A stretch of 64,000 nt of DNA from B69-G16 sp964501905 (lineage in GTDB: Archaea; Thermoproteota; Thermoprotei; Thermofilales; B69-G16). Every line of letters starts with the position of its first letter. Within the stretch, counting starts at the first letter, position 1. Under the pieces are notes generated by a model. It had not been told where the DNA came from, searched no databases, and saw only the letters and a list, made by a program, of their open reading frames with translations. Below are positions 33,485 through 42,763 of this stretch, one piece after another. Location: NCBI GenBank assembly GCA_964501905.1, contig CAZCTW010000004.1, forward strand, positions 62,001 through 126,000. The letters are read 5' to 3'. The position numbers were made by a program, and so were the translations under genes.

Positions 33485-34636
33485 ATGAGCTCTTGGAGCA
33501 AGCTTCCCAAAGCCGCGCGCAGGTATATACTATACCACTGCATGATAACCCCTACTCTATTCTGGTGGTATGTGGTACCGTTCCTCATGTTGAATAAAGG
33601 GCTTAGCGTAGAAGAGACGGGGCTTTTCTACACCGTGGGCATGCTGGCGAGTTCAGCAATAAACTTCATCGTCGGTAAGCTCTTAGACAAAAACCCGCCC
33701 AACGTTGTAATGGCAGCGATTTCAATCCTAGACTTTATTTCGTACTCTCTATACTTCGTTGCTTTTACATCGCACCAGCTACTTCTAATCCTAGCTGCCA
33801 TAGCTGTGGAATACCTAAGCTATGGTCTATACCCCGCCTATCCCGCGTACGAATACGAAGTCTATTCTGAAGAAATGAGAAGTAAAGCCTACATCTACCA
33901 CTACGCCCTGCCATACCTAACTCAGGCATTAACCTATCCGGCTATAGGATACATCCTATCCCTCACCGAGGAGAAATTAGAATTCAGCATTTTAGCGGTC
34001 GCCTTAGCCTCGCTTTTTTACGCCTGTATACCGCTCACGTGGCTCCCCAGAGTTGAGCAGAAAGTAGAGCTTCGCAAGGAAGAGAGGAAGGTTAGAGGTA
34101 TACCGAGAGATCTTATACCGCTAGCCTTAATCCTGGTCTTGCTTTCTACGGCTTACAGTATAGCGCCTACCTTTGTCCTAGTAAACTTATTTATAAAGAA
34201 ATTCGGCGGAGGATTACTTCAGATAGGAATATACGAATCTATAGTAGGCTTCACAATGTCCTTTTTCATGCTCCCTCTATTAAAAGTAAATAAAAAGTGG
34301 GGGAAGAAGTTGGCGATTCTCGGAATAGCTTTAATATCGATTGCCTTCGCAATTCTAGGATTCTCTACGAATATTCTCCACGTTTTTATTTCAGCTTTTA
34401 TATTATCAATCGGTGAATCTATAATGACCCCCTTTTACCTAGACGCTCTATTTTCACGAATTCCGGAAGAGATGAAAGGCTCTATACTAGGAGCTCTAGC
34501 TGGCATAAGGAAAATAGTCAATATAGGGACACCTCTAGCGGCAGGATTGCTAGCAGGCATATCTCCATCCCTACCTTACGTTGCGTCAAGCCTAACAGTC
34601 GTAGCCGTAGCGATACTCTTCGCTCTTTACGGTTGA
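33485..34636 (+). CDS. Major facilitator superfamily transporter
   Basis: The 383-residue protein has about twelve hydrophobic segments with the loop NFIVGKLLDKNPPNVVM between helices 2 and 3, a weakened MFS motif. The substrate is unknown. A TATA-like stretch (AAAAATATAAAC, about 33449-33460) about 30 bases before the ATG suggests leaderless translation, in a short region shared with the divergent dppA. The KptA gene starts 5 bp after its stop. Confidence 0.82.
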   Translation: MSSWSKLPKAARRYILYHCMITPTLFWWYVVPFLMLNKGLSVEETGLFYTVGMLASSAINFIVGKLLDKNPPNVVMAAISILDFISYSLYFVAFTSHQLLLILAAIAVEYLSYGLYPAYPAYEYEVYSEEMRSKAYIYHYALPYLTQALTYPAIGYILSLTEEKLEFSILAVALASLFYACIPLTWLPRVEQKVELRKEERKVRGIPRDLIPLALILVLLSTAYSIAPTFVLVNLFIKKFGGGLLQIGIYESIVGFTMSFFMLPLLKVNKKWGKKLAILGIALISIAFAILGFSTNILHVFISAFILSIGESIMTPFYLDALFSRIPEEMKGSILGALAGIRKIVNIGTPLAAGLLAGISPSLPYVASSLTVVAVAILFALYG

Positions 34637-34641
34637 CCTCT

Positions 34642-35301
34642 ATGAGCGGAGAATTAAAGGACGTGTACAAATGTAGGATATGCGGGGCGTATATAGAGGA
34701 GAAAATACACTGTGGCGCTAAGGCTTTTCTGCTAATGGATTCTAGGCGTAGACTAAAACTCAGCAAATTAGTGTCCGGCATACTGAGACACTTCCCCGAG
34801 CGTTTTGGCCTCCGCTTAGATAGGGAAGGCTTTGTCGAAATAAAAGAATTGGTAGAAGCTATTAAGGCGCGCCGCGTTAGTTATTCTTGGCTAACAGAGG
34901 AGCATATAATAGCCCTGGCACACCTCGACCCTAAGGGGCGCTTTGAGATTTTCAAGGGCAAGATAAGGGCTAGGTACGGGCATAGCATCAGGGCATGGAT
35001 AAACTATGAAGAGGATAAAGAGGTTAGAATTCTATACCACGGAACTACTAGAAGGAGAGCGGAGAATATTTTGAAAAACGGGATAAAGCCTATGAAAAGA
35101 ATGAGAGTTCACCTAACAGCTAGTCTAGAGGAGGCTTGGCAAAACGCTAAAAGGTGGAAGGGAAAATCGGTGGTTCTCGTAGTGGACGCCGATTCTTTAA
35201 GGCGAAGAGGAATAAAAGTTTTAAAAGCTGGCAAGTACACTTACGTAGTTAAACACGTACCTCCCGAGTGTATAATAGGTGTGATAGAAAATGAGGTATA
35301 A
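34642..35301 (+). CDS. kptA: RNA 2'-phosphotransferase with N-terminal zinc ribbon
   Basis: The 219-residue protein has KptA/Tpt1 core motifs: KLSKLVSGILRHFPERFGL in the N-terminal winged-helix part, then LYHGTTRRRAENILKNGI and MRVHLTAS in the NAD-binding catalytic part. A short zinc-ribbon-like start (YKCRICGAYIEEKIHC) precedes it, as in many archaeal forms. It removes an internal 2'-phosphate from RNA, transferring it to NAD. Archaeal tRNA ligation does not leave such a phosphate, so the archaeal substrate is open. The ATG at 34642 was chosen over TTG 34633, which overlaps the MFS stop. Confidence 0.88.
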   Translation: MSGELKDVYKCRICGAYIEEKIHCGAKAFLLMDSRRRLKLSKLVSGILRHFPERFGLRLDREGFVEIKELVEAIKARRVSYSWLTEEHIIALAHLDPKGRFEIFKGKIRARYGHSIRAWINYEEDKEVRILYHGTTRRRAENILKNGIKPMKRMRVHLTASLEEAWQNAKRWKGKSVVLVVDADSLRRRGIKVLKAGKYTYVVKHVPPECIIGVIENEV

Positions 35302-35545
35302 GAAAAAACCCTATCCGAGAAATAGCGATATAGAAAATGCTATATTGAAGCTATTCTCACAAAATCCTCTAGTAAAACCGGAGGAATTCGTGGATTCTGT
35401 CCGTTCTGTGCTGGAGAGCGATGGTTTCTACACTAAGCTCGTCACTCCTAAACGGGTTTGGAGGATTTACGAGGATATGGTGAAGAAAGGCAAGATGTAC
35501 GATTACCTGCTGGTCTTAAAGAATGAAGAAAACACTTTTACGTGA
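35291..35545 (+). CDS. Small winged-helix-like protein of unknown function
   Basis: The 84-residue basic protein overlaps the kptA end by 11 bases, which makes co-translation likely. Helices around NAILKLFSQNPLVKPEEFVD and TPKRVWRIYEDMVKKGKMY, followed by a short strand (DYLLVL), look like a winged helix. I do not recognise the family. Coupling to kptA suggests an RNA-related role, as inference only. Confidence 0.55.
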   Translation: MRYKKKPYPRNSDIENAILKLFSQNPLVKPEEFVDSVRSVLESDGFYTKLVTPKRVWRIYEDMVKKGKMYDYLLVLKNEENTFT

Positions 35546-35572
35546 GTTTTCCCTATTAACCGGGGTGGTTTG

Positions 35573-35833
35573 ATGGTACACGAAATCTTCATCATAATTT
35601 CGGCGATCATCGGGATTATAACTATAGCAGTTTCTTACTACTACAGGCTACGCGGTGAGGAGAAACTTAAAAAAGCGTTTTTCCTGTTGCTTTTCACAGT
35701 TATAGTTCTAGTGCCTCCAGCTCTATCCGTGGTCTCTAGATCTCTCTTGAAAAATCTAGGCTTAGCGGTTTTACCCAGTATAGTTTCGATATCCTCTGGA
35801 CTCGTGGCTTTGCTAATTTATATTAGGAAATAG
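35573..35833 (+). CDS. Small membrane protein of unknown function
   Basis: The 86-residue protein has three hydrophobic segments (IFIIISAIIGIITIAVSYYY, FFLLLFTVIVLVPPALSVV and a C-terminal one from about 65 to 83). The ATG at 35573 follows GGGGTGG by five bases, which supports real translation; TTG 35570 is less likely. It lies 27 bp after the small gene at 35291. No function can be assigned. Confidence 0.6.
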   Translation: MVHEIFIIISAIIGIITIAVSYYYRLRGEEKLKKAFFLLLFTVIVLVPPALSVVSRSLLKNLGLAVLPSIVSISSGLVALLIYIRK

Positions 35834-35917
35834 CCTTCTCCGGAACTTCTTTATAAAATAGGCGATTTAGGGTTTTTTCTTGAGTTAAACATTTATAAAT
35901 GAGTTATTTACGATAGT

Positions 35918-36295
35918 ATGTTGGTGTTTAAATTAATGATTTCTCAGAGAGCGGCTGAGGAGCTAAAAAAGCTAGGTTACGTAGTAAAAATAAATGAAGA
36001 AGTGATTGGGGTATCGGGGGTAAATCATAGAATCCCGCTGTTAGTCATAAATCCTAAAAACGAGAATAAAGTAGGCGTTCACTTAGATGACGGAAGTAAC
36101 GAACTGATATTGCTCAAGCTATTTAGCATATACGTGGATACAGGGATAAGGCAATTGCTGATATCGAAGAAGAAGAGCGTCTTTAAAGGAGTTGAAGTAG
36201 TTAACGTGAAGAATCCATCGGAGCTAGTTGACATCATAGTCGACAGGCTAGAATCCCCTCCACAGTATAAAAACCTACTAACTAAAACTTATTAG
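35918..36295 (+). CDS. Small protein resembling an Mrr-like nuclease fold, probably inactive
   Basis: The 125-residue protein starts RAAEELKKLGYVVKINEEV, then GVSGVNHRIPLLVINP. This recalls the Mrr-like restriction endonuclease core (LGYEV, G-K-SGxEHxxDV), but the acidic residue after the His is replaced (HRIPLLV) and no QxK-type catalytic Lys is obvious. If related, it is catalytically dead. TATA-like ATTTATAAAT (35891-35900) is 22 bases from the ATG, so the gene is leaderless and has its own promoter. The family call is speculative. Confidence 0.5.
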   Translation: MLVFKLMISQRAAEELKKLGYVVKINEEVIGVSGVNHRIPLLVINPKNENKVGVHLDDGSNELILLKLFSIYVDTGIRQLLISKKKSVFKGVEVVNVKNPSELVDIIVDRLESPPQYKNLLTKTY

Positions 36296-36308
36296 ATTTC
36301 AGGTAAAT

Positions 36309-36932
36309 ATGATTAGAATAAAACACTTAATTTTCGATTTAGACGAGACCTTAATAAGGCTCCCCGTAGATTGGCCGGCGGTATACGAAGAGGTAAGGAG
36401 AAGCCTGGAGATTTCGTTTACAGACCTGTTAAACCTGCTGACCGAATTATGGGGTACAAAGGACTACGGCAAAGTTTCGCGTCTCATAGAAAAATTCGAA
36501 TTAGAGGCACTGAATCGCGTATACATCCTTGATAATTCTAGAGAGCTCATCCTCAATTTATCTAAAAAGTTCAAGCTTAGTCTAGTTACGCTCCAGGGTA
36601 GAAACGTGGTTGAGAAAATTCTAAGCGGGCTAGGAATCAGGAAGATCTTTGAGGTGGTAGTTACGAGAGACGGCGCGCCAACCCGCTTTCTCCAATTAAG
36701 GAGGGTCTTAGATGAAACGGGTTTTAGGCCTGAGGAAACTCTGGTTATCGGCGATAAGCTAGACGATATCGAGTCAGCTTTAAAACTCGGGTGCTGGGCG
36801 GTGCTTGTAGACAGACGGGGGAGAGCTGAATTGCTAGATGAACCTAGAGAGAAGCTCTTCGTGATTAAAAACTTAAAGGATCTTGAAAAAGTACTGTATT
36901 TTCTTCAAGAAGAGAGACGCTCGCCCGGCTAG
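36309..36932 (+). CDS. HAD superfamily phosphatase
   Basis: The 207-residue protein has the HAD motifs: DLDETLIRL (nucleophile Asp and acid-base Asp replaced by Glu at the second place), LSLVTLQGR (motif II), then Arg/Lys near LQLRRV, and VIGDKLDDIESALKLG (motif IV). A helical cap is inserted after motif I. DLDET instead of DxDxT/V is found in some HAD phosphatases and still allows catalysis. The substrate is unknown. It starts 13 bp after the gene before. Confidence 0.8.
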   Translation: MIRIKHLIFDLDETLIRLPVDWPAVYEEVRRSLEISFTDLLNLLTELWGTKDYGKVSRLIEKFELEALNRVYILDNSRELILNLSKKFKLSLVTLQGRNVVEKILSGLGIRKIFEVVVTRDGAPTRFLQLRRVLDETGFRPEETLVIGDKLDDIESALKLGCWAVLVDRRGRAELLDEPREKLFVIKNLKDLEKVLYFLQEERRSPG

Positions 36933-37012
36933 TGTTTTTCAACTTTCTGTTCGGTCTTTACTCCCGGTAATTAAGGAGCGGTAAACAGGAGTTTTTACAG
37001 CGAAAGCTAAGC

Positions 37013-37360
37013 TTAACAGGTGAGATGAAGGGCGGCTACAACGTTAACGCCTTTGCCAATTAACTCGTTAAATTTCCTCCAAATTTCTCCTGTTTTCCCC
37101 TCTATAAGCTCTATACCCCGCGATTCTAAGTATCTCTTAACCTCCTCAGTTATCTCCATGTAGCCGTAATAGCCCTTACCGATGATCAGCACATCGGGCT
37201 TTTCTTTCTCTAAGATTTCGAGAATATCTTCTAAGTGGAGCTTATGGCCTTCCTTTCTCCACCAGTTAGGGTATATGCGCTCTCGTGTCAATATTAAATC
37301 TTTGCTGTAGGTTTTGCCGTCAACTACTATCTTCCCAAAATCATACTCTTCGATTTTCAT
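37013..37360 (-). CDS. Mth938-like (DUF498) protein
   Basis: The 115-residue protein matches the Mth938/NDUFAF3 family: DFGKIVVDGKTYSKDLILT, then PNWWRKEGHKLHLEDILEIL and DVLIIGKGYYGYMEI. Members are single-domain alpha/beta proteins of unknown function in archaea; eukaryotic relatives assist complex I assembly. It is encoded 23 bp downstream of trpB2, on the same strand. Confidence 0.8.
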   Translation of the reverse strand: MKIEEYDFGKIVVDGKTYSKDLILTRERIYPNWWRKEGHKLHLEDILEILEKEKPDVLIIGKGYYGYMEITEEVKRYLESRGIELIEGKTGEIWRKFNELIGKGVNVVAALHLTC

Positions 37361-37383
37361 ACAGAAATATAGAGTTAAAGGAG

Positions 37384-38760
37384 TTATTTATTTGCTGAAA
37401 GCCAGGGATAGAGGCTATAAAGTCTCTCAATGGATTTCCTGACTTTCTCTTCAGGATACTCGTAGGCCGGAAGCCTGCCCGCCAAGAATTCCTCGTAGGC
37501 TTTCAAGTCTAGGAGACCGTGGCCGCTAAAGTTGAACAATATAACTTTCTCCTCATCCTTCTCTCTAGCCTTAATAGCCTCGTCTATAACTGCTTTTATT
37601 GCGTGAGCTGTTTCGGGAGCTGGGACGTGTCCTTCCACTCTAGCGAAAAACCTAGCTACTTCAAAGACTTCCACCTGGTTATAGGCTATGCTCTTGAATA
37701 AGCCGTGTTTTACGAGCAGGCTTAGGGTGGGTGCGGCTCCGTGGTATCTCAAACCGCCTGCGTGAATAGGGGGCGGTATAAAGTCGTGGCCGAGTGTGTA
37801 CATCTTCAGTAGAGGCGTAAGCCTAGCAGTATCTCCGTGGTCGTATGTGTATATGCCCTTAGTCATAGATGGGCTAGCCGTCGGCTCGACGGCTATAAAC
37901 TGGGTATCCTTTGGGGCCTTGCCAGCGACTTTCATATAGTAGAAGGGATAGGATATGCCGGCGAAGTTACTCCCCCCGCCTACACATCCTATAACTACGT
38001 CCGGGTAGTCTCCTGCCTGTTCTAATTGTTTCAACGCCTCGAGGCCTATTATGGTTTGGTGAAGGAGGACGTGGTTCAAGACACTGCCGAGAGAGTATTT
38101 GGTATCGTCGTGAGTGGCGGCGTCCTCTACGGCCTCGCTAATCGCTATACCTAAACTGCCTGGGTTGTCCGGATCTCTCTCTAATACGCTCCTCCCCGAC
38201 TTAGTGCGGTTACTTGGACTAGGTATTACTTCGGCTCCCCACAGTTCCATCAAAACCCTCCGGTAGGGTTTTTGTTCATAGCTAACTTTAACCATGTATA
38301 TTGTAGTCTTTAAGCCGAAAAGATTAGTCGCGAAAGCCAGGGCTGAACCCCATTGTCCAGCTCCAGTCTCGGTTGTAAGGCGCTTAACTCCCTCTTTAAC
38401 GTTGTAATATGCTTGAGCTACCGCCGTATTAGGCTTATGGCTTCCTGGAGGGCTGAGCTCGAACTTATAGTATATCCTAGCTGGTGTTTTCAACGCTTTC
38501 TCAAGCCTAATTGCGCGAATTAATGGAGTCGGTCTCCAGAGAGTATAAACATCTATGACCTCATCGGGTATCTTAATCCACCTATCCATGCTAACTTCCT
38601 GCCTTATAAGCTCCATCGGAAATATTACACTCAAATCTTCAGGTGTTAAGGGCTCCCCGTTAGGCTTTAAGGGAGGAGGTAGGGGCTCCGGCAGATCCGG
38701 CAGTATATTATACCAGTACCTGGGAATCTCTTCTTCGTCTAGGTAGAACTTAGTCTTCAT
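37384..38760 (-). CDS. trpB2: Tryptophan synthase beta chain 2 (TrpB2)
   Basis: The 458-residue protein is the TrpB2 form (longer than TrpB1, with the N-terminal YWYNILPDLPEPLPPPL). The PLP lysine K109 lies in SPPGSHKPNTAV, with ETGAGQWGSALA and the phosphate loop CVGGGSNFAG further on. It makes tryptophan from indole and serine, or acts on O-phosphoserine. A TATA-like box (TTTAAATATTTT, minus strand, about 38789-38800) and GGTGG before the ATG are present. No other trp gene is in the window, so it may salvage indole. An ACT-domain regulator diverges on the other side. Confidence 0.93.
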   Translation of the reverse strand: MKTKFYLDEEEIPRYWYNILPDLPEPLPPPLKPNGEPLTPEDLSVIFPMELIRQEVSMDRWIKIPDEVIDVYTLWRPTPLIRAIRLEKALKTPARIYYKFELSPPGSHKPNTAVAQAYYNVKEGVKRLTTETGAGQWGSALAFATNLFGLKTTIYMVKVSYEQKPYRRVLMELWGAEVIPSPSNRTKSGRSVLERDPDNPGSLGIAISEAVEDAATHDDTKYSLGSVLNHVLLHQTIIGLEALKQLEQAGDYPDVVIGCVGGGSNFAGISYPFYYMKVAGKAPKDTQFIAVEPTASPSMTKGIYTYDHGDTARLTPLLKMYTLGHDFIPPPIHAGGLRYHGAAPTLSLLVKHGLFKSIAYNQVEVFEVARFFARVEGHVPAPETAHAIKAVIDEAIKAREKDEEKVILFNFSGHGLLDLKAYEEFLAGRLPAYEYPEEKVRKSIERLYSLYPWLSANK

Positions 38761-39074
38761 TAGACCACCAAAACCTTCATCAATGTAAAATATTTAAACA
38801 TTATCGTACAAAAATGCACATAAAGATTATTCTCTCGAATAGAGCACACGTTCTAAAAGATAGAGTTAAAAGCTTCAGAGCTCTAAATGTCCTCCCGGCG
38901 ATTTCGATATTCTAGAACTATCTCTTTTTTATGTATATGGAAAAATCATTCTCATCTATTTTAGCTAAAAATGTGATTTTTTAGATAATCTCTCTCTTAT
39001 TTTCCTCTAGCGAATCATATCTTAGTTTAACGCTATTTTTAAAAGTCTCCGCTAAAGTATTGGTTCGAGGCCAT
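38761..39074. promoter_or_regulatory. Divergent promoter region of trpB2 and the ACT regulator
   Basis: The trpB2 promoter lies at about 38789-38800 (minus strand) and that of the ACT gene at about 39035-39044 (ATTTTTAAAAG). The roughly 230 bases between are AT-rich with a T-run near 38923-38928, and show no gene. A trp-responsive operator could be here but no clear repeat is visible. Confidence 0.4.
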
Positions 39075-39602
39075 ATGTCCGGACGGCACTTATGGAATGT
39101 TATACAATCAAAATTCGGTCGAGCGGAGAAAAAACTGAGAGTAGTCAAGGCTTTTCTAAAATACGGATTTAAGCTGAAAAAGGAGAAGAATAAAATTTCA
39201 ATATACCTTGATAAGGTAAAAATCTCATACTCAGCTCTGGCGAACGCGTTAGAAGTCGACAGAAGAGTCGTAGCAGAAACAGTTAAAAATATAGCTGAAG
39301 ACAACTTCCTCAGAGAGTTTTTCGAGAAGCTAGAGCCTGCGGGAGCTAGCCTTAGAGGAGTGTCGCGGCTTCTAGGCTATAGGTGTTTAGTTGTGGAAAC
39401 CTACGAGGATAGACCTGGAATATTGGCGTCTGTCGCCACGGCCCTCGCCAAGAGGAATATAAATATCTTACAGGTTATAGCCGACGACCCTAACATAATA
39501 GAAAATCCTAAGCTCTACGTTATAGTATCCGGAGAAGTCCCTGGAGACGTGGTAAACGAGATTCTACAAAATAAAGTTATCAAAAACATTACGATATCAT
39601 AG
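39075..39602 (+). CDS. ACT-domain regulator of amino acid metabolism (COG2150-like)
   Basis: The 175-residue protein has an N-terminal HTH region (ISYSALANALEVDRRVVAET) and a C-terminal ACT domain (CLVVETYEDRPGILASVATA, NINILQVIADDP). Archaeal proteins with this order are thought to be amino-acid-responsive regulators. It is divergent from trpB2, so control of that gene is a reasonable guess. ATG 39075 fits CGAGG upstream and the TATA box spacing; TTG 39060 is too close to the predicted transcript start. Confidence 0.8.
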   Translation: MSGRHLWNVIQSKFGRAEKKLRVVKAFLKYGFKLKKEKNKISIYLDKVKISYSALANALEVDRRVVAETVKNIAEDNFLREFFEKLEPAGASLRGVSRLLGYRCLVVETYEDRPGILASVATALAKRNINILQVIADDPNIIENPKLYVIVSGEVPGDVVNEILQNKVIKNITIS

Positions 39603-39611
39603 GGGTTTAGT

Positions 39612-40148
39612 TTGTACGAATACGAGGTAAAGGTCAAAGTCGAGGATTTAGAGAGGGTAAAGACTCTGCTTAGAGAACTAGGTGCTGAGGAGAAGGGTTT
39701 AAGGAAAGAGGTAGACGTATACTTTCGACATCCTTGTAGGGATTTTAGAGCGACGGATGAAGCCTTAAGGCTGAGGCTTAGCGGGGGGAGAGCTGAGCTT
39801 ACTTATAAAGGACCGAAGATCAGCAGGGATATTAAAGCTAGAGAAGAGATAACGGTTGAAATACGAGAAGAGGATGTGGAAAAACTGATTTCCCTGCTTG
39901 AAAATCTGGGATTCAAAAGGTTCGCCGAGGTTAGAAAGACTAGGGAGAGGTATGAGCTTGGAGATTTCAAGGTTTGTTTAGACAGTGTCGAGGGTTTAGG
40001 AGATTTTATAGAGGTGGAGCTTAAGGCGCCGGGCGAAAGCCTAGAATCGGCTACTAAAAAGCTTCGCGAATTTCTCGTTAAGCTAGGAATTAAGCCTGTT
40101 TCTATCCTAAAATCGTACCTGGAACTTTTGCTTGAGAGAAAGTCTTGA
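39612..40148 (+). CDS. CYTH domain protein (class IV adenylate cyclase/triphosphatase type)
   Basis: The 178-residue protein has the CYTH signature YEYEVKVKV (ExExK-like), the tunnel residues ALRLRLSGGRAELTYKGPK, EITVEI, and the final GDFIEVELKAP. CYTH enzymes act on triphosphates (cAMP synthesis, thiamine triphosphate or inorganic triphosphate hydrolysis). Sequence does not choose between them. The TTG start follows AGGGGT; it begins 10 bp after the ACT gene. It is probably in one operon with the membrane protein at 40162. Confidence 0.85.
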   Translation: MYEYEVKVKVEDLERVKTLLRELGAEEKGLRKEVDVYFRHPCRDFRATDEALRLRLSGGRAELTYKGPKISRDIKAREEITVEIREEDVEKLISLLENLGFKRFAEVRKTRERYELGDFKVCLDSVEGLGDFIEVELKAPGESLESATKKLREFLVKLGIKPVSILKSYLELLLERKS

Positions 40149-40161
40149 CAAAGGTGATTCT

Positions 40162-41415
40162 ATGAATGAAGTCGAGACTTTAATGGGCTACTTAACGCTT
40201 TTGGCCTACCTTATGGGGCTTACCCTAGTGCTTTCAATACTCTACTCGCTGGCCGAGTGGTTCTCGAAAGATAGGGTAATCAAGATATTTGAAGGGAAGA
40301 AGGTCCTAGTGCTGATAAGCGGAGAAGTCTACTGTGGGAAGCTTTACATACCACCGCGTAGCGGAGGAGGCTTTGAGGTTTTCTTTGAAAGCGATAAAAT
40401 AGAAAACCCCATATCTCTCCTAGCCTTCCTCATAGAGAACTATAAAGAAACCGGAGAGGAGAAATTCAAAGATGAAGCCGAAAGGTTGCTGGAGGAGCTT
40501 AAGCAGAAGGGCGTACTCCCCCAAAGTCTAAAGCTTGAAGACGTAGAGCTTAACCCCTGGTCTCCGCCGTCTCTCGTATCCCGTAAAGTATACTCGAGCG
40601 AGCTTAAAGATCTCTACGCTATCATCAGGTTTAGGGACATGCTAAGTGAAGAGGAACGGAAAAAACTGTGGAAAGAGCTGCGAACACTCTATCATCCGCC
40701 CTTCGCGGCGAGAATGAAGAGGAAGATATACAATGCTCTAGCCTACGTTAAAGATAAATTAACGACGGTCATATCTCCCGCCTCTCTTCCGATAGTATCT
40801 GCAGTTCCCGAGGTTAAAAAAGCCATAGAGGAAGTTCAGAAAAAAGCTATAGCTGAGATAGGGGCTCTCTATGATCCGTTATTGGAAAACAGCATAGGGC
40901 GTTTAATAACTGTGAAGGTGAAGGATATAAACGGCGAGGAGAAAGTGTATCAAGGAATATTGAGGGAGTATTCTAACAACTATATAGCCGTATACGACGT
41001 AGACTATAGGCTTCAAGTAAAGGCTAAGTACCAGGGGAGGAAGATGTTAGAGGGCTATCCTGCTCCCATACACAAAATCTACGGGATAGACTTCGAGTAC
41101 GGAGAGAAAATAGCCATAGACTCCATAACGCCCTTTGACGGTAAAACCAGTATAGCCCTCAAAAACGTAAGCAATAGGGTTGTAAGAATTGAAAAAGTAA
41201 AAGTTGAAGGTAAGGAGGTGACTTTGACAAAGGTCTTAAAGCCCGGAGAAGTAGTTTCTGTCTCCGTAGAAGGAGAGTTCGAAAATCCAAGTATAGAAGT
41301 TGAGTATGAAATTTCGAGAGAAGCAGATATAATCTGGCCGAAATCAAAAGTTAAAGTCGTAGGGCTTGGAGACTATCCTCCAACCATGCTTGAAGTAATA
41401 TTAACAGCTGTCTGA
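40162..41415 (+). CDS. Membrane-anchored protein of unknown function
   Basis: The 417-residue protein has one N-terminal transmembrane helix (TLLAYLMGLTLVLSILYSL). A long soluble part contains two strands-and-turn segments that look Sm- or SH3-like (KKVLVLISGEVYCGKLYIP and LITVKVKDINGEEKVYQGI), a helical middle and a C-terminal beta domain (KNVSNRVVRIEKVKVEGKEV). I do not recognise the family. ATG 40162 follows GGTGATT by four bases. It sits between a CYTH gene and an MFS gene (7 bp before the latter). Confidence 0.6.
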   Translation: MNEVETLMGYLTLLAYLMGLTLVLSILYSLAEWFSKDRVIKIFEGKKVLVLISGEVYCGKLYIPPRSGGGFEVFFESDKIENPISLLAFLIENYKETGEEKFKDEAERLLEELKQKGVLPQSLKLEDVELNPWSPPSLVSRKVYSSELKDLYAIIRFRDMLSEEERKKLWKELRTLYHPPFAARMKRKIYNALAYVKDKLTTVISPASLPIVSAVPEVKKAIEEVQKKAIAEIGALYDPLLENSIGRLITVKVKDINGEEKVYQGILREYSNNYIAVYDVDYRLQVKAKYQGRKMLEGYPAPIHKIYGIDFEYGEKIAIDSITPFDGKTSIALKNVSNRVVRIEKVKVEGKEVTLTKVLKPGEVVSVSVEGEFENPSIEVEYEISREADIIWPKSKVKVVGLGDYPPTMLEVILTAV

Positions 41416-41422
41416 AAGCGCT

Positions 41423-42601
41423 ATGAACAAAGAAAAATCAAAACAAATAGCCTTACTGTTGATAATCTCCTTTGTAAGCTCTATAGCTCTAGGCATAATC
41501 TGGCCGTTTATCACAGTTAACGTCTACATGCTTGGAGGCTCTTTATCCTCGATAGTATTTATTCAAACAATACCCTACTCAGCCTATATCCTTTCAAGAC
41601 TTTGGGGCGCGATATCGGACTACTACGGCAACAGGAAAGCATTTATCATAGTTGGGCAAGTTTTGTCCATAATTCCGCTTTTTATCGCTAGCTTTGTTAG
41701 AGAATTAGACCTACTGATATTACTAATATTTTTACTAAATTTCTTCAGCTCTATATCATCTCCCTCCTTCCTAGCAGCTCTAGGGGAAGCGGGCGAGGGC
41801 TCAGCATACGGATACTCCCAACTAGCTGGAAATATAGGCTGGACTTTAGGAGCTTTAATCATAGGACCTCTCCACGCTGTATACGGGCAAACTGGTATAT
41901 ACCTGCTAGCCGCAGCCACCTCCCTGCTCTCAATAGCTATTTTCAGCCTGTTCTACAGGGAAGAAATTGTGCCAGATAAAGCGAAGCCTCTAACGCTTAA
42001 AATTAAAGAATCCTTCAGTTTAAAACTTAGAGCTAAACCTGGATTTAAGCTCTTTCTCCTAGCAATATTCTTAGCTTGGGTAGGGGCTTACTGGAATTCT
42101 GAACTATTGAAAATTAAGCTATTCCTCTTGTTAGGTGAATCAGTCGAAAAATACAGTGCTGTTTTCGGGCTAGGAGTAGGCCTACTAGCCGTAATCTCTT
42201 CCTATGCCGCTACCAAAATTGTAGAAAAGTATGGAGCTAAAACACCTCTATTGCTAAGTCTACTCTCTTACGCAGCTCTCTTCATACTCTTCAGTGTGGT
42301 AGACGACCCAGTTATATACACGGTATTATACGTAATACCTGTATGGCCTATATTCTGGGCTAGTCAAGCAGCAGCTGCCTACTACTTCTCTGAGAAGGGT
42401 TTCGAGGCGGAAAATATGGGAGCTTACATAGTGGCTACAAGCTTTGCAGTGTTCCCCGCGTCTATAAGTGGTTTTATAGCTGACTCATTAAGCCTAAACT
42501 TATCCATAGCGGTGTCTGCAATTTTCCCTTTAGCGGCCTTTATCGTGTTATATCTTCCCAATCTTATTAAATTCGGTACCAAAACCCGCGAGCACGATTA
42601 A
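41423..42601 (+). CDS. Major facilitator superfamily transporter
   Basis: The 392-residue protein has about twelve hydrophobic helices with the loop SRLWGAISDYYGNRKAFII (helices 2-3) and a degenerate second copy (ATKIVEKYGAKTPLL). It is the last gene of a run starting at 39075, with only 7 bp after the 40162 gene. Substrate unknown. Confidence 0.85.
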   Translation: MNKEKSKQIALLLIISFVSSIALGIIWPFITVNVYMLGGSLSSIVFIQTIPYSAYILSRLWGAISDYYGNRKAFIIVGQVLSIIPLFIASFVRELDLLILLIFLLNFFSSISSPSFLAALGEAGEGSAYGYSQLAGNIGWTLGALIIGPLHAVYGQTGIYLLAAATSLLSIAIFSLFYREEIVPDKAKPLTLKIKESFSLKLRAKPGFKLFLLAIFLAWVGAYWNSELLKIKLFLLLGESVEKYSAVFGLGVGLLAVISSYAATKIVEKYGAKTPLLLSLLSYAALFILFSVVDDPVIYTVLYVIPVWPIFWASQAAAAYYFSEKGFEAENMGAYIVATSFAVFPASISGFIADSLSLNLSIAVSAIFPLAAFIVLYLPNLIKFGTKTREHD

Positions 42602-42763
42602 AGAATTTAACTAGTTCCACTCTCATATATCCTTCTATGAATCGTTAAACAAAGAAAAAGCAGTTATATAGTAAAGCGGCAAGACGGAGATATTTAAGTA
42701 TGTCGCGGAAGTAAAATTGATAAAAGAGAAAGGGTAGCTAGGCTATTAAGAGAGGTTTAAGGT

